Assembly (NCBI RefSeq): GCF_005780165.1
Contig: NZ_VAUV01000014.1
Coordinates: 1 to 64,000 of the forward strand
Direction: 5' to 3'
DNA length: 64,000 nt
Origin: Phragmitibacter flavus
GTDB taxonomy: Bacteria; Verrucomicrobiota; Verrucomicrobiia; Verrucomicrobiales; Verrucomicrobiaceae
The notes beneath the pieces were generated by a model, which ran no database searches, was not told where the DNA came from, and saw only the letters and a list, made by a program, of their open reading frames with translations. How positions within the stretch are numbered: the first letter of the stretch is position 1; every line of letters begins with the position of its first letter. The translations under genes and the position numbers were made by a program. Positions 1 through 9,017 of this stretch are shown in pieces.

Positions 1-127
1 CCTGAAACCTGACGCAAGTGGGAAACCACTGTCAGCACTCAACAATCGGAGAGCCGGATGCGGGAAACCCGCCAGTCCGGTTCGGAGGGAGGGGCGGCGC
101 AAACCAATGCGCCGTCCCTACCCCTAT
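1..127 (+). mobile_element. Group II intron, 3' end (domains V and VI)
   Basis: Positions 51-83 form a typical group II intron domain V: a GAGCCGGA...TCCGGTTC stem capped by a GAAA-type loop. It is followed by a domain VI hairpin, with arms 91-100 and 109-118 pairing apart from one G-U wobble around an 8-nt loop. An unpaired A at 120 sits seven bases before a plausible 3' splice site ending in AT at 126-127. The rest of the intron, including any reverse transcriptase/maturase, lies left of the window. The intron tail ends seven bases before the stop codon of the minus-strand gene that follows, so it lies downstream of, and antisense to, that gene. The intron identity is clear; the exact boundary is inferred. 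Confidence 0.88.
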
Positions 128-133
128 AAAAGA

Positions 134-1207
134 CTACCCTTTGGTATAGCGGTAGTTGCGCCATTGGCCCGCATCGCCATTCTGACCATCTTCGGCAGCG
201 AGGATGATATTGGTCATTTCGCGGGCAGATACGTAGTGGAGCCGGAACCCGATTTCGTCGGCAAGTTCGGCAAGCTGGCTGTGGAAGCGGGTGGAAGCGT
301 CACCGAGGAAGGCTTCGCGGTTGCGCTCGATGGCACCGTGGGTGTGGAGTTTGATGAAACGCCATTCGGGTCGGTTGACGAGTGAGGGCGCGAGCTGTAG
401 CCAGCGCCGGGCGCGGAAGGCGGAGGGAGGATTGGTGCCGGTGAGGTCGCCGTTTTCAACGCGTGGTAGAACGCCCCATTTGCGCCGCCGCCATTCGAGG
501 CCGAGGGGACCTTGAATCAAAAGCAGGTGATCGGGATCATCGCGATGAGGGTGGGGCTGACCTGCATTGACGAGATCGCCGCGATTGTGAGATTTCCCAT
601 GCGGCGTGCTGCGCGCGTAGTAGATGGAATTGATGATGTTGGTCTGCGTTGGGTGCGGCGCCGATGGCATGGTGAAGTCGGCATAACATCCGCTTTGTTT
701 GAGAATGGCGAGTTCGTTGCGAACGCCGCAGCCCTTGCCGGTGGGATCAGAGTCATCAAGGGCCCAGTTTCCGTGGATGAAGCCGTAGGTGATTTGGGAA
801 CGTTGGTCGCGGGACAGGAGTCCGTGCGAGGCCATCTGATCTTTGCCCTTATCCAAGGTCGCAATGAGATTTTCGGCGGTGTCGTTGTGATGATGCAGAT
901 GCACTTCGCCTTCGCCGCCGGAATCGCGGCACAGCGCGGCAAGTTCGTTGATGACGTCCCGGTCGTATTGTTCGATCGGATAAAAGAACGAATGACGTGG
1001 GCCGATGCCGTCGTGATCTTTGAACTGGGCGACCACGGTCGGCCACTTCTCACGCCAGAGTTTCATCCGGCCAAGGGCACCAGCTTTGTCGGTGTGATGA
1101 AAAGGTTCAAAGTGATCGCAGACCGCCAGCATCACATCGGTGACGGGAGCCGCATGAATCTTTTGCCGCAAATGGGGCAGCAACCACTGGTCGAAGCCTT
1201 TGATCAT
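134..1207 (-). CDS. Polysaccharide deacetylase-like (NodB-fold) protein
   Basis: A 357-residue protein resembling the deacetylase-like proteins often found in exopolysaccharide clusters. Visible features are a DHFEP motif at residues 31-35 (in the place of the metal-binding Asp of NodB-type enzymes), a histidine-rich HLHHHND segment at about 103-109 and an IHGNW segment at about 144-148, all plausible metal or active-site positions. No signal peptide is evident. It probably modifies a sugar precursor or polymer, but the substrate is unknown. It is divergent from the GT2 gene that follows, with about 130 bases between the two starts. Family membership is from motif memory and catalytic activity is inferred. 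Confidence 0.75.
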   Translation of the reverse strand: MIKGFDQWLLPHLRQKIHAAPVTDVMLAVCDHFEPFHHTDKAGALGRMKLWREKWPTVVAQFKDHDGIGPRHSFFYPIEQYDRDVINELAALCRDSGGEGEVHLHHHNDTAENLIATLDKGKDQMASHGLLSRDQRSQITYGFIHGNWALDDSDPTGKGCGVRNELAILKQSGCYADFTMPSAPHPTQTNIINSIYYARSTPHGKSHNRGDLVNAGQPHPHRDDPDHLLLIQGPLGLEWRRRKWGVLPRVENGDLTGTNPPSAFRARRWLQLAPSLVNRPEWRFIKLHTHGAIERNREAFLGDASTRFHSQLAELADEIGFRLHYVSAREMTNIILAAEDGQNGDAGQWRNYRYTKG

Positions 1208-1338
1208 GAGACTTGGAGCGGGGTGGCGTTCATGATGCAGCGCTGCAAAAACATCAGGCGCGAGGGTAGATGGACGGGGATTTCAGGCATTGCACGAGGG
1301 AGGGTTCGCAGCTAAAGGACACGACGCTTATCGACAAA

Positions 1339-2478
1339 ATGGAATACTCTCTGGCCATTGCAACTCTCTTGGTGGGATTGGTTTATATTCATGTGGGTTA
1401 CCCTGCGATCATGGCGCTGTTGGCGCGAGTTTTCCCCAGGAGGAAAGGGAAAGACGAGAGTGAAAAGGTGAAGCTCGTGAGCATGGTGCTCTGCATCCAC
1501 AATGAAGCATCCCGATTGGGCGCGCGATTGGACAACCTCCTGTCGCTGGAGTGTCCGGTGGATCGAGAAATTTGGGTGGTGTGTGATGGATGTGAGGATG
1601 ACAGCGAGGCTTTGGCGCGAGCTTATGGCGGTGAGGTGGTGAAAGTGATTTCGTGGCCGTCAAAACGCGGCAAGGCGGCGGGTCTGAATGCGGCACTGGA
1701 GCAGGTTCAAGGCGATGTGGTCGTTTTTTGTGATGTGCGACAGACATTTGAGTCGGATGTCGTGGTGAAGTTTTTGGAGTCTTTGGAAGATGAGGAAGTT
1801 GGCGCGGTGAGCGGGTCGTTGGAGATTGCGGCTTCTTTAGCTGGCGGAGGCAAGGGGATGGACGTCTATTGGAAACTGGAGAAGAAGCTGCGTGAATGGG
1901 AAGGCATTTTTGATGCTTCGGTTGGCTGCACCGGGGCGATTTATGCGATCAAACGGCACCTGTATGCACCGATTCCTGAGGATACCTTGCTGGATGATGT
2001 GGTGATCCCGATGAGCATTGCCGCGAAGGGGAAACGGGTGCTGTTTTTGCGCGATGCGCGAGCCTTTGATCCTCAGACGCTGGCGATTGATCATGAAAAG
2101 CGTCGCAAGCTGAGGACCTTGGTGGGGAACTACCAGATGATGTTTCGGTATCCAAACTGGATCGTGCCCTGGCGTTGCCGGATCTGGTGGCAGGTGATCT
2201 CGCACAAGTATCTGCGTCTGGCGGTTCCCTGGATACTGATCGCCATTGCGGTGCTGACGATATTCGGGATTGGGTCGCCCCTGGTGAAGCTGTTTGCAGC
2301 TGGTCAGGGTATTTTGTATTTGCTTGGGTTCCTCGGCTGGAGGTTTCCCAATCTCAAGCACAAGGTTTTTACCATTCCATCGGCGTTTCTGGTGTTGCAG
2401 TGGAGTTGCCTGTCAGCGTTGATCACTTATCTGAGATTTCGGAATGATTTCCAGAGGGTGTGGCAAAAATCGCGATAA
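1339..2478 (+). CDS. Membrane glycosyltransferase family 2
   Basis: A processive-type GT2 enzyme of about 379 residues. An N-terminal membrane segment (about 4-26) precedes a GT-A domain with the nucleotide-sugar core VSMVLCIHNE, a VVCDGCEDDS segment and FCDVRQ in the DxD region. Further on are the acceptor-loop TGAIYAI, a DD pair and an EKRRKLR stretch similar to the Q/RxxRW region. Three hydrophobic segments near the C-terminus anchor it. An in-frame ATG at 1270 has a purine-rich stretch (GAGGG) just upstream and would add 23 polar residues; 1339 is preferred because the membrane anchor begins there. Substrate unknown. Confidence 0.88.
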   Translation: MEYSLAIATLLVGLVYIHVGYPAIMALLARVFPRRKGKDESEKVKLVSMVLCIHNEASRLGARLDNLLSLECPVDREIWVVCDGCEDDSEALARAYGGEVVKVISWPSKRGKAAGLNAALEQVQGDVVVFCDVRQTFESDVVVKFLESLEDEEVGAVSGSLEIAASLAGGGKGMDVYWKLEKKLREWEGIFDASVGCTGAIYAIKRHLYAPIPEDTLLDDVVIPMSIAAKGKRVLFLRDARAFDPQTLAIDHEKRRKLRTLVGNYQMMFRYPNWIVPWRCRIWWQVISHKYLRLAVPWILIAIAVLTIFGIGSPLVKLFAAGQGILYLLGFLGWRFPNLKHKVFTIPSAFLVLQWSCLSALITYLRFRNDFQRVWQKSR

Positions 2479-2486
2479 GCGTGGGT

Positions 2487-3731
2487 TCACTGCCGACGTT
2501 TGGCGCGTTGCAGGGCTTCCAGGCAGTGGGTTTCGAACAACTTGGTGGCGGCTTCCCAAGTGTATTCCCGGGTGATGCGAGCCAGGGCGTTGCTGGCAAT
2601 TGTCTTGGCCATGGATGGGTTGTTGAGCAAACGCACCACTTGATGAACCGTCTCGTCGGCGGTGTCGGCAAATAAGATTTCTTTGTCGGCCACAAGAGGC
2701 AAGCCTTCGGCTCCGATGCTGGTGGAGATGACGGGGACTTCGGCGGCCATCGCTTCGTAAATCTTGATGCGCGTCCCGCCTCCCACGCGGAGGGGCACTA
2801 CCATGGCATGGGCATTTCTCAGCAATGGGCGAACGTCGGGCACGGTGCCGGTGACTTCGATGCCAGGGATTTCAGCAAGTTTCTGCACGGGTGGAAGCGG
2901 GGCACGACCGATGATTTGGAAGCGCGCGTCGGGGATCGCCTCACGAATTTTCGGCCAGGCGTGGGCGGCAAACTGGACGACGGCATCGACGTTGGCATGC
3001 CAGTCCATGGAACCAAGGAAGACGATGGTGGGGATGTCGCTGATCTGTCGGGGAACGGCTTGGAAGTAGGCGGCGTCCACTCCGGTGGGCACGTCGCCGA
3101 GAACGTTGTCCAATTGAAAGCGTTCGCGAAACAAGCGGGCGTCTTCTGCGGAGACGGCGACCACGCCATCGAATCTGGCGGAGATGGATTGTTCATAACG
3201 CTCCATGCGTTGCCACTGGTTGTGCCAGTAGAATCCCGACCACTTCGACGCGTGTTCGGCGCGGCGCTGCCAGATGAGGCTTTCGACGTTGTGTTGGAAC
3301 AGCACGAGCGCTGGGGAGCCGGGCTTTTGCAGGACATCCCAAGGCAGGCTGGGGGCGGGGGCGAGGAAGTCGCAAATCACCAGATCAAATTTTTGTTCTT
3401 GGATCAGTTTGCGGATTTGGGCTTGCCAGGCCTTCGACTGGAAGCGGGTGAGCGTGTAGGGAAGTCGGCTGAAGACAGCATTCGATGCTGCGCCGAACAG
3501 AAAGGACCAGCTGGTTTTGGTGGGTTCCCGGTGATCATTCCAATGCGCTTCGGCAGAATAGAGCGGCCACTGTTTGGCTCCTTCGGTTTGCACTGGTCCG
3601 GAGGTCATGCCAGAATACACGACGTGGTGATCCTTGTTCAGGCACCGCAGCATGTGGAAGGAACGAAGATCGCCACCGCGCGTCAACGGGTGGAGAGGAC
3701 TGGTTTTGATCCAGAGAATTTTCAGGCCCAT
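2487..3731 (-). CDS. Glycosyltransferase family 4
   Basis: A 414-residue GT-B retaining glycosyltransferase. The N-terminus (ILWIKTSPLHPLTRGGDLRS) is the glycine-containing acceptor-side loop. The C-terminal domain has VFLGSMDWHANVDA, the VTGTVPDVRPLL segment and the donor-site signature RIKIYEAMAAEVPVIS with its conserved Glu. The layout resembles the sugar transferases often linked to PEP-CTERM/exopolysaccharide clusters, but that assignment is only a likeness. It ends eight bases from the convergent GT2 gene and lies 42 bases downstream of another GT4 on the same strand, so the three minus-strand genes 2.5-5.8 kb probably form one operon. Confidence 0.9.
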   Translation of the reverse strand: MGLKILWIKTSPLHPLTRGGDLRSFHMLRCLNKDHHVVYSGMTSGPVQTEGAKQWPLYSAEAHWNDHREPTKTSWSFLFGAASNAVFSRLPYTLTRFQSKAWQAQIRKLIQEQKFDLVICDFLAPAPSLPWDVLQKPGSPALVLFQHNVESLIWQRRAEHASKWSGFYWHNQWQRMERYEQSISARFDGVVAVSAEDARLFRERFQLDNVLGDVPTGVDAAYFQAVPRQISDIPTIVFLGSMDWHANVDAVVQFAAHAWPKIREAIPDARFQIIGRAPLPPVQKLAEIPGIEVTGTVPDVRPLLRNAHAMVVPLRVGGGTRIKIYEAMAAEVPVISTSIGAEGLPLVADKEILFADTADETVHQVVRLLNNPSMAKTIASNALARITREYTWEAATKLFETHCLEALQRAKRRQ

Positions 3732-3773
3732 GGGTTGCGGAAAAGGTAGGTAGGCATGCTGGATTTCGGGTGG

Positions 3774-4925
3774 TCAGCGGATGAGCAGGTCGCGATAGAC
3801 CTTCTCATAGCGATCCATCATGCTGGCGATGGAAAAGTTTCGCTCAATGTGTCGTCGGGCATTTTGACCCCAGGTGAGGAGGACTGACGGGTCAGACAGG
3901 CAAGATTCGAGATGGCTGGCAATGGCGCTGGCATCTGGCATGGAGCGGATGACGCCGGTGACGCCATCGACGATGATTTCGGTGGCGCCGCAGGAGTCAT
4001 TGGCGGCGACCGGAACGCCACAAGCCATGGCTTCGAGGCAGACATTGGACATGCCTTCGGATTCCGAAGGCAGCACGAGGAGATCAAAGGCGGGATAGAC
4101 CTCGGGCAGGTCGTCGCGCATGCCCAACCAATGAATGCGATCTTTGAAGGGATGGGCACCGATGGCATCGAGGATGGCCTCTTTGGCATTGCCCCGGTCG
4201 CCGACGAGGGCGAGGTGCAGTTTGGGATGATTGGGGGCAATTTGTTGGAAGGCATCCAGCAGACGATCATGCCGTTTGTGATGAGCCAGTCGTGCCACCA
4301 TGCCGAGAACGAGGGCGTTCTCAGGAAGGTTGATGGCGGCCTTTTTTGTTTCCTTCGATTGGACGTGGAAGCGTTCCGTATCGACGCCATTGGATATTGA
4401 GAGGATGGCTTCTGGAGCCGCCAAGTTCAGTTGGAGCAACTCGTCGCGCTGTCCCGCTGACACGGTATGGATCTTTTTGCAAGCCAGTCGATAGAGCCAG
4501 CGCCGGATGAACAGGCGGTGGGGTGCCTTCTCTCCAGCCGTGAGCTGGGCATGTTCACCTGCGAGCAGTGGAATTCGGATTCCCGGTAGCGCAAGAGCGA
4601 AAGCGCTGTAGATCAGCCCGCTGGAGTTGTGGGAATGCACGACGTCCGGGCGGGTAGTTTGGATGAGGCGTCGCAGCTTGAGGCAGGTCTTGAAGGAGAA
4701 GCCTTCGGGTTTGTTGAGCGGGGAAGCTTTGCTGGAAGCGGGCAGGCGATCAGCAAAGGGACCCGATGTGGTGAGAGCGCACACGTCATGAAAAATACCA
4801 CGCTGCAGCTGTCCGTGCGCAAGGTTGATCACTCCGTTTTCCATTCCGCCGGCGTGCAATCCATGCAAAACATGGAGAACCCGCAGGTTTAGGGTGCTTG
4901 ATTCGTTGGCGGGATCAGCCTTCAT
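3774..4925 (-). CDS. Glycosyltransferase family 4
   Basis: A GT-B enzyme of about 383 residues. The N-terminal motif LHGLHAGGMENGVINLA is the classic GT4 glycine loop. LGMVARLAHHKRHDRLLDA opens the donor domain, and the ESEGMSNVCLEAMACGVPV segment carries the conserved E-x7-E nucleotide-sugar site. It probably adds a hexose to a lipid-linked oligosaccharide at the cytoplasmic face. An upstream ATG at 4955 would add ten residues; 4925 is chosen because it begins closer to the conserved domain. It lies between another GT4 and a methyltransferase on the same strand. Confidence 0.9.
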   Translation of the reverse strand: MKADPANESSTLNLRVLHVLHGLHAGGMENGVINLAHGQLQRGIFHDVCALTTSGPFADRLPASSKASPLNKPEGFSFKTCLKLRRLIQTTRPDVVHSHNSSGLIYSAFALALPGIRIPLLAGEHAQLTAGEKAPHRLFIRRWLYRLACKKIHTVSAGQRDELLQLNLAAPEAILSISNGVDTERFHVQSKETKKAAINLPENALVLGMVARLAHHKRHDRLLDAFQQIAPNHPKLHLALVGDRGNAKEAILDAIGAHPFKDRIHWLGMRDDLPEVYPAFDLLVLPSESEGMSNVCLEAMACGVPVAANDSCGATEIIVDGVTGVIRSMPDASAIASHLESCLSDPSVLLTWGQNARRHIERNFSIASMMDRYEKVYRDLLIR

Positions 4926-4982
4926 GGACCATGCGCATGCGCTTGAATGGAACACTCATCCGCAGGCCCAGGTTTGCAGACA

Positions 4983-5843
4983 TCATGCGGGCTTGGAGAT
5001 GACCGTCACTTGATCTTGGTAAAGGCCCACTTCGAAGCGTTTTCCGTCGTCTTCCCAATCGCCAAACTGAGCTTTTACCACGAGACCTTTCGAGACGATG
5101 AGGTCATTGAGCTCAGCCGTCGTGGCATCGCTCCGCCACCCGCCTGAGTGGCCGGCGGTGGTTCCGTGATGGATGATCGCCACGCCACCGGGTTTCAGGA
5201 CACGTTTAAACTCGTCCAGATAGGTGGCGATGTCGGCGAGATTGATGTGAACAAAAACGTCGAATGACCAGATGACGTCGATGCTGGCATCCGCAACACC
5301 CGGCAGGTTGTTGCCATCGTTGGTTCGGAATGTGGCGTTTTGATGGGCGGCGAATTTCGCGGAGCAAATTTCTACGCATTTGCTCGAGATGTCGATGCCC
5401 TGGTATTCACTGGCGAGGGGGATAAGGTGTTCCGTCCAGCGTCCGGCCCCAGGGCCAATTTCGACGATGCGGCTCCCCTGAGGCACGTTGGGCAGCAGGA
5501 TCGACTTCACCAGCGAGCTTTTCCATTCGGGTGATGGAGTCCATTCGTCTCCTCCTGCCTGCCAGTCCCAGTCGTCCCAAATTTGGGTGTTCAGGCTGCG
5601 ACTGTTCAGCCCTGGCAATCCCTTTTTCTTACGCAGCGTTTGCATGCGCTCAAAGGCGAGGTTGGACAGGCCGCTGCCGCCGTAATAACCGCTCAGCAAC
5701 AAGGTGTAAAGCAGGCCATTCTCCTTTAGGGTCAGTCCCATAAGGCGCAATTTTTGGCCCAGCTGGATTCGTTTGCGGTTTCCGATGATGTCTTTCACGC
5801 GAGGCGATGGTGGAACATAAATTGAGAAACGCAAGCGAGGCAA
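4983..5843 (-). CDS. Class I SAM-dependent methyltransferase
   Basis: A 286-residue protein. The C-terminal two thirds form a class I methyltransferase: motif I is VEIGPGAGRWTEHL, the acidic end of strand 2 is GIDIS, motif II is in IDVIWSFDVFVHI, and motif III is the post-II loop VLKPGGVAIIHHG. The first 110 or so residues are an uncharacterised extension with basic and aromatic residues. It heads a minus-strand run with two GT4 genes, so methylation of a sugar residue is the likely role. The region upstream is a long AT-rich gap that should hold its promoter. Confidence 0.85.
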   Translation of the reverse strand: MPRLRFSIYVPPSPRVKDIIGNRKRIQLGQKLRLMGLTLKENGLLYTLLLSGYYGGSGLSNLAFERMQTLRKKKGLPGLNSRSLNTQIWDDWDWQAGGDEWTPSPEWKSSLVKSILLPNVPQGSRIVEIGPGAGRWTEHLIPLASEYQGIDISSKCVEICSAKFAAHQNATFRTNDGNNLPGVADASIDVIWSFDVFVHINLADIATYLDEFKRVLKPGGVAIIHHGTTAGHSGGWRSDATTAELNDLIVSKGLVVKAQFGDWEDDGKRFEVGLYQDQVTVISKPA

Positions 5844-6384
5844 TTGAATGATTTAAACACCATGCAATTGTTGCGAGATGATCGCCTAATTTTGCGCTTT
5901 TTGGGCATAAGGGAGATTCCTTCTGTCACTTATCAGCGACCAGGTTAAAAACATGCCATTTTTTAATCTCTCTAATGACAAATTATGATGAGATAAGCAC
6001 ATTGACACCAGAATATTCCATTTCGACTGACCTGCTGTGGTTGCACAAGTCCCTCATTTTGAGCCTGGTGTATAGGGGACCACGAATTTGGACGGACCAT
6101 TCTGAACTTTTGTGGAGCCGCCAGCTGACCTAGAACAGTTCCCTAGGGTATCCCTAAGGCAGGAACTTAAAATGAAAAAGAAATTTCGTTTGGTGTTGAG
6201 CCCAACTCTTGCTATACACCGTGCGCCGCTAGCACCTGTATTGGCAACGAATCAACAACCCCGAGAAATTTGTCCGATGGCAAAAGAGGCCACCGAGGAC
6301 GGCAGTTTGTCCCAGTGAAACTCTTCTGTTCCGATGGGCTCAAATCTGACCAAGCCAGCGTCGAAAAAAGTTAGTGGTTCAATT
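5844..6384. other. AT-rich intergenic region between divergent genes
   Basis: A 541-base gap between a minus-strand and a plus-strand methyltransferase gene, noticeably richer in A and T than its flanks. It should carry both divergent promoters. A short frame starting ATGAAAAAGAAATTTCGT at 6171 has a purine-rich AGGAAC upstream and runs to a stop at 6318, but its translation has no recognised domain. It may be a remnant of a lost gene or insertion. No tRNA or long inverted repeat was seen. Confidence 0.5.
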
Positions 6385-7215
6385 ATGTCTGATACACGCC
6401 CCATAGAACGAATCAGGGTGCATTATGAAGTGGAGAAGGAGCTCGCCAGTCGGCTCCGCCACAGCACTCGTGCGGAGCGGCCCCAACTGCTGGGGGCATT
6501 GTATACTGAACTCTTTGCCAGGGTCCCCGATCATCCACGCCTTACTCGCACGGAGTCTCCCGAGGCAAGCCGACGGAATGTGGACAATCAAATGCGCCTG
6601 TTACGTCCATTTTTGGAATCAGGTGACACCTTCATCGAATTCGCTCCGGGGGATTGTCGATTGAGTTTCGAAGCAGCAAAGATTGCCAAACGGGTAATCG
6701 GGATCGATATCTCCGACCAGCGGGCAATGTCGGATCGTTCTCCGTCTAATTTTGAACTGGTCGTCTACGATGGAGAAACCGTGCCCCTTCCCGATGGGTG
6801 TGCGGATGTAATTTTCAGTTACCAGTTTCTGGAGCATCTGCATCCCGACGATGTGGAACCGCATTTCGAGAATGTCAGCCGTCTCCTTAAACCAGGCGGC
6901 TGGTATGTCTTCGACACGCCTCACCGGTTGTCAGGACCGCATGACGTATCCCGATATTTTGGGAAGGAACTCAACTGTTTTCATTTTCAAGAGTGGACCT
7001 ATGGGGAGATGATTAAAACGTTGAGGCGTCATCAATTTGGAGATACCGCCATCTTTCGCCTTGGTCGGCCTTGGAAGAGCGGGTGGGTGCGGAGTGGCGT
7101 CTGGTTGGGCGAATGGTTGTTTGATACGGTTCCTTCCTTGCAGGGTGGGGCCTTGGCGGCAAAGCTTTTTCCAGCTGTGACGGTTGCCAGTCGTAGGGAA
7201 ACATTGTGCGGCTAG
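6385..7215 (+). CDS. Class I SAM-dependent methyltransferase
   Basis: A protein of about 276 residues with a central Methyltransf_11-type fold: FIEFAPGDCRLSFEAA is motif I (with P in place of a glycine), GIDIS ends strand 2, CADVIFSYQFLEHLHPDD is motif II and the LLKPGGWYVFDTPH loop is motif III. It is the first gene of the long plus-strand polysaccharide run. An ATG at 6334 would add 17 polar residues; 6385 is preferred because the domain begins soon after. It is followed by the disrupted GT2 gene. Probable role: methylation of a sugar in the polymer. Confidence 0.83.
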   Translation: MSDTRPIERIRVHYEVEKELASRLRHSTRAERPQLLGALYTELFARVPDHPRLTRTESPEASRRNVDNQMRLLRPFLESGDTFIEFAPGDCRLSFEAAKIAKRVIGIDISDQRAMSDRSPSNFELVVYDGETVPLPDGCADVIFSYQFLEHLHPDDVEPHFENVSRLLKPGGWYVFDTPHRLSGPHDVSRYFGKELNCFHFQEWTYGEMIKTLRRHQFGDTAIFRLGRPWKSGWVRSGVWLGEWLFDTVPSLQGGALAAKLFPAVTVASRRETLCG

Positions 7216-7255
7216 TCCGGTTAGTGAAGCAGTCCTATGTATCGGTCATGCCAAT

Positions 7256-8092
7256 ATGCCGAATCCCAGCATTCACTTGATTACGCAAACCCGGGCGACG
7301 CAGTCGTCGCATGCCAAAATCAGGAGATTGGTGACATCGCTGTCGTCGCAGCGAAACGGGCTGATGATGCATGTGGTTTGGTATGGCGACCAGGGCGAGG
7401 AACTGCCGGAGTTTCTCAACAAAAGGTGGATCAAGACTTACCGGGAACCTGCCCTGCTGCCACATTCAAAGAACCGTAATCTGGCTTTGATTCATTTGTC
7501 TGAAAATCCTCCACCGTCGGATGCCATTATCGGATTTCCTGACGATGATGCTTTTTATCCGGCTGGGTTTTGGAGGGCAATGCGCGGAGTTTTCGCGGCC
7601 GGCATGGATTATGTCGTCACCACACAGGTGCCGTTTGGGCCGGTGGTTCCAATGGGAGACGCGACGAAGATGGGCGAGCGTTTGACTTTGCGTCGCCAGA
7701 TGTGGCATAGCAGCTCCGTGACGATGTTTTTCCGTGCGGATGTTGTTGGAAAGACTGGATTGTTTAATGAAGAGCTTGGATTGGGAACGCCCATTGAAGG
7801 TGGAGAGGACACGGAGTAGGCGCTTCGAGCCCGTCAACATGCCTGCCGAATGAGGTTTTTGCCGGAATTGAAAGTCGGTCATCTTTTGCACAAAGAAGGC
7901 CATCTACCGAAGTATTACTTTAGCCGTGTGTATGTGCTGGCAATGCGATTGCGCCAACAACCGGCGGTGGCGCCGCACCTATTGGGCAGATGGTTGCATG
8001 GCGTGAGGTTCGTGCTAACCAGGCGGATGACGTGGCAACAGTTTACGAGAACATGGCGGCAAGCGCTGGATTTGCTGATGCGCCCCAGTTAA
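7256..8092 (+). pseudogene. Glycosyltransferase family 2 interrupted by in-frame TAG
   Basis: The reading frame from 7256 encodes a GT2-like protein with an IIGFPDDDAFYPAGFW metal/DxD region, then reaches TAG at 7817-7819. The same frame continues without further stops to 8092. Read through, the junction is GGEDTE-stop-ALRARQHACRMRFLPEL, which matches the usual GT2 pattern in which an ED pair is followed by a helix containing RAR and then RFLPEL and a KVGHL-type segment. One nonsense codon therefore splits a formerly complete gene of about 278 codons. No ribosome-binding site precedes the ATG at 7850, so separate expression of the tail is unlikely. A sequencing error or suppression of TAG is possible. 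Confidence 0.83.
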
Positions 8093-8100
8093 GTTAATTT

Positions 8101-8979
8101 ATGGCTGAATCTCCTGTCATGGTCACTGGTCCCGAACCTGAAGCTGAGTTTGATCTCTGGCTGGAAGCGGGTCGCACGGAAAAGCATTACTGGCTGGATC
8201 TGTGGCGCTACCGCGAGCTGTTTATTATCCTTGCGTGGCGCGATGTCACCGTGCGTTACAAGCAAACCGTTGCCGGTGCTGCTTGGGCTCTGTTGCAGCC
8301 ATTCTTTTCAATGGTCATCATGACCATCATCTTCGGAAAAGTCGCGGGACTGCCCTCTCAGGGCACCGCTCCCTACGCCATCATGGTATTCGCCGCGTTG
8401 TTGCCGTGGCAGTTCTTTTCCAACGCGCTCAGTTCATCCAGCCAAAGTCTGGTGGGTAATGCGGGATTGATCTCCAAGGTGTATTTCCCGAGACTGATCA
8501 TTCCAGCGAGTTCGGTGGTGGTGGCGTGTGTCGACTTTCTTATTTCATTCCTCATCATGATCGCCATGATGATCTGGTATCAGTTTGTCCCAAGCTGGCG
8601 CATTGTATGTCTTCCAGCATTTGTATTGCTGGCCTTCCTGGCGGCGTTGGGACCGGGATTGATTGTGACAGCGCTGAACGTGAAGTTTCGCGATTTTCGG
8701 ATTGTGATCCCATTCATTGTGCAGTTTGGACTGTATGTCTCTCCCGTTGCCTACAGCAGCGCGGTCATCCGCGAGAAATTTGGTGACGTCGCCTTCCTGC
8801 TCTACAGCCTTAACCCGATGGTCGGTGTTATTGATGGATTTAGGTGGGCGATTTTGGGCGGCGAATCGAGTGTATATTTGCCAGGCTTCCTATTGTCGCT
8901 GGGGGTTGCTCTGGTGGCGCTGGTTGGTGGCATTTGGTATTTCCGCAAAACCGAACGGACTTTCGCGGATGTCATTTAA
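8101..8979 (+). CDS. wzm: ABC-2 type polysaccharide export permease (Wzm)
   Basis: A 292-residue membrane protein with six predicted spans. The N-terminal cytoplasmic part contains WRYRELFIILAWRDVTVRYKQ and then GAAWALLQP, both hallmarks of ABC-2 permeases that export O-antigens or capsules. The LNPMVGVIDGFRWAILG segment near the C-terminus is also typical. With the Wzt ATPase encoded 38 bases downstream it should form the inner-membrane channel that moves a finished lipid-linked glycan to the periplasm. It is the only permease of this type in the window although there are two Wzt genes. Confidence 0.93.
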   Translation: MAESPVMVTGPEPEAEFDLWLEAGRTEKHYWLDLWRYRELFIILAWRDVTVRYKQTVAGAAWALLQPFFSMVIMTIIFGKVAGLPSQGTAPYAIMVFAALLPWQFFSNALSSSSQSLVGNAGLISKVYFPRLIIPASSVVVACVDFLISFLIMIAMMIWYQFVPSWRIVCLPAFVLLAFLAALGPGLIVTALNVKFRDFRIVIPFIVQFGLYVSPVAYSSAVIREKFGDVAFLLYSLNPMVGVIDGFRWAILGGESSVYLPGFLLSLGVALVALVGGIWYFRKTERTFADVI

Positions 8980-9017
8980 GCCGACGGGATGTGCAGAGAG
9001 GATGATGTCGAGTTTTC

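Noticed and set aside
512-1315. Plus-strand frame opposite the deacetylase-like gene
   Set aside because: No recognisable domain, and the minus-strand product has conserved His/Asp motifs.
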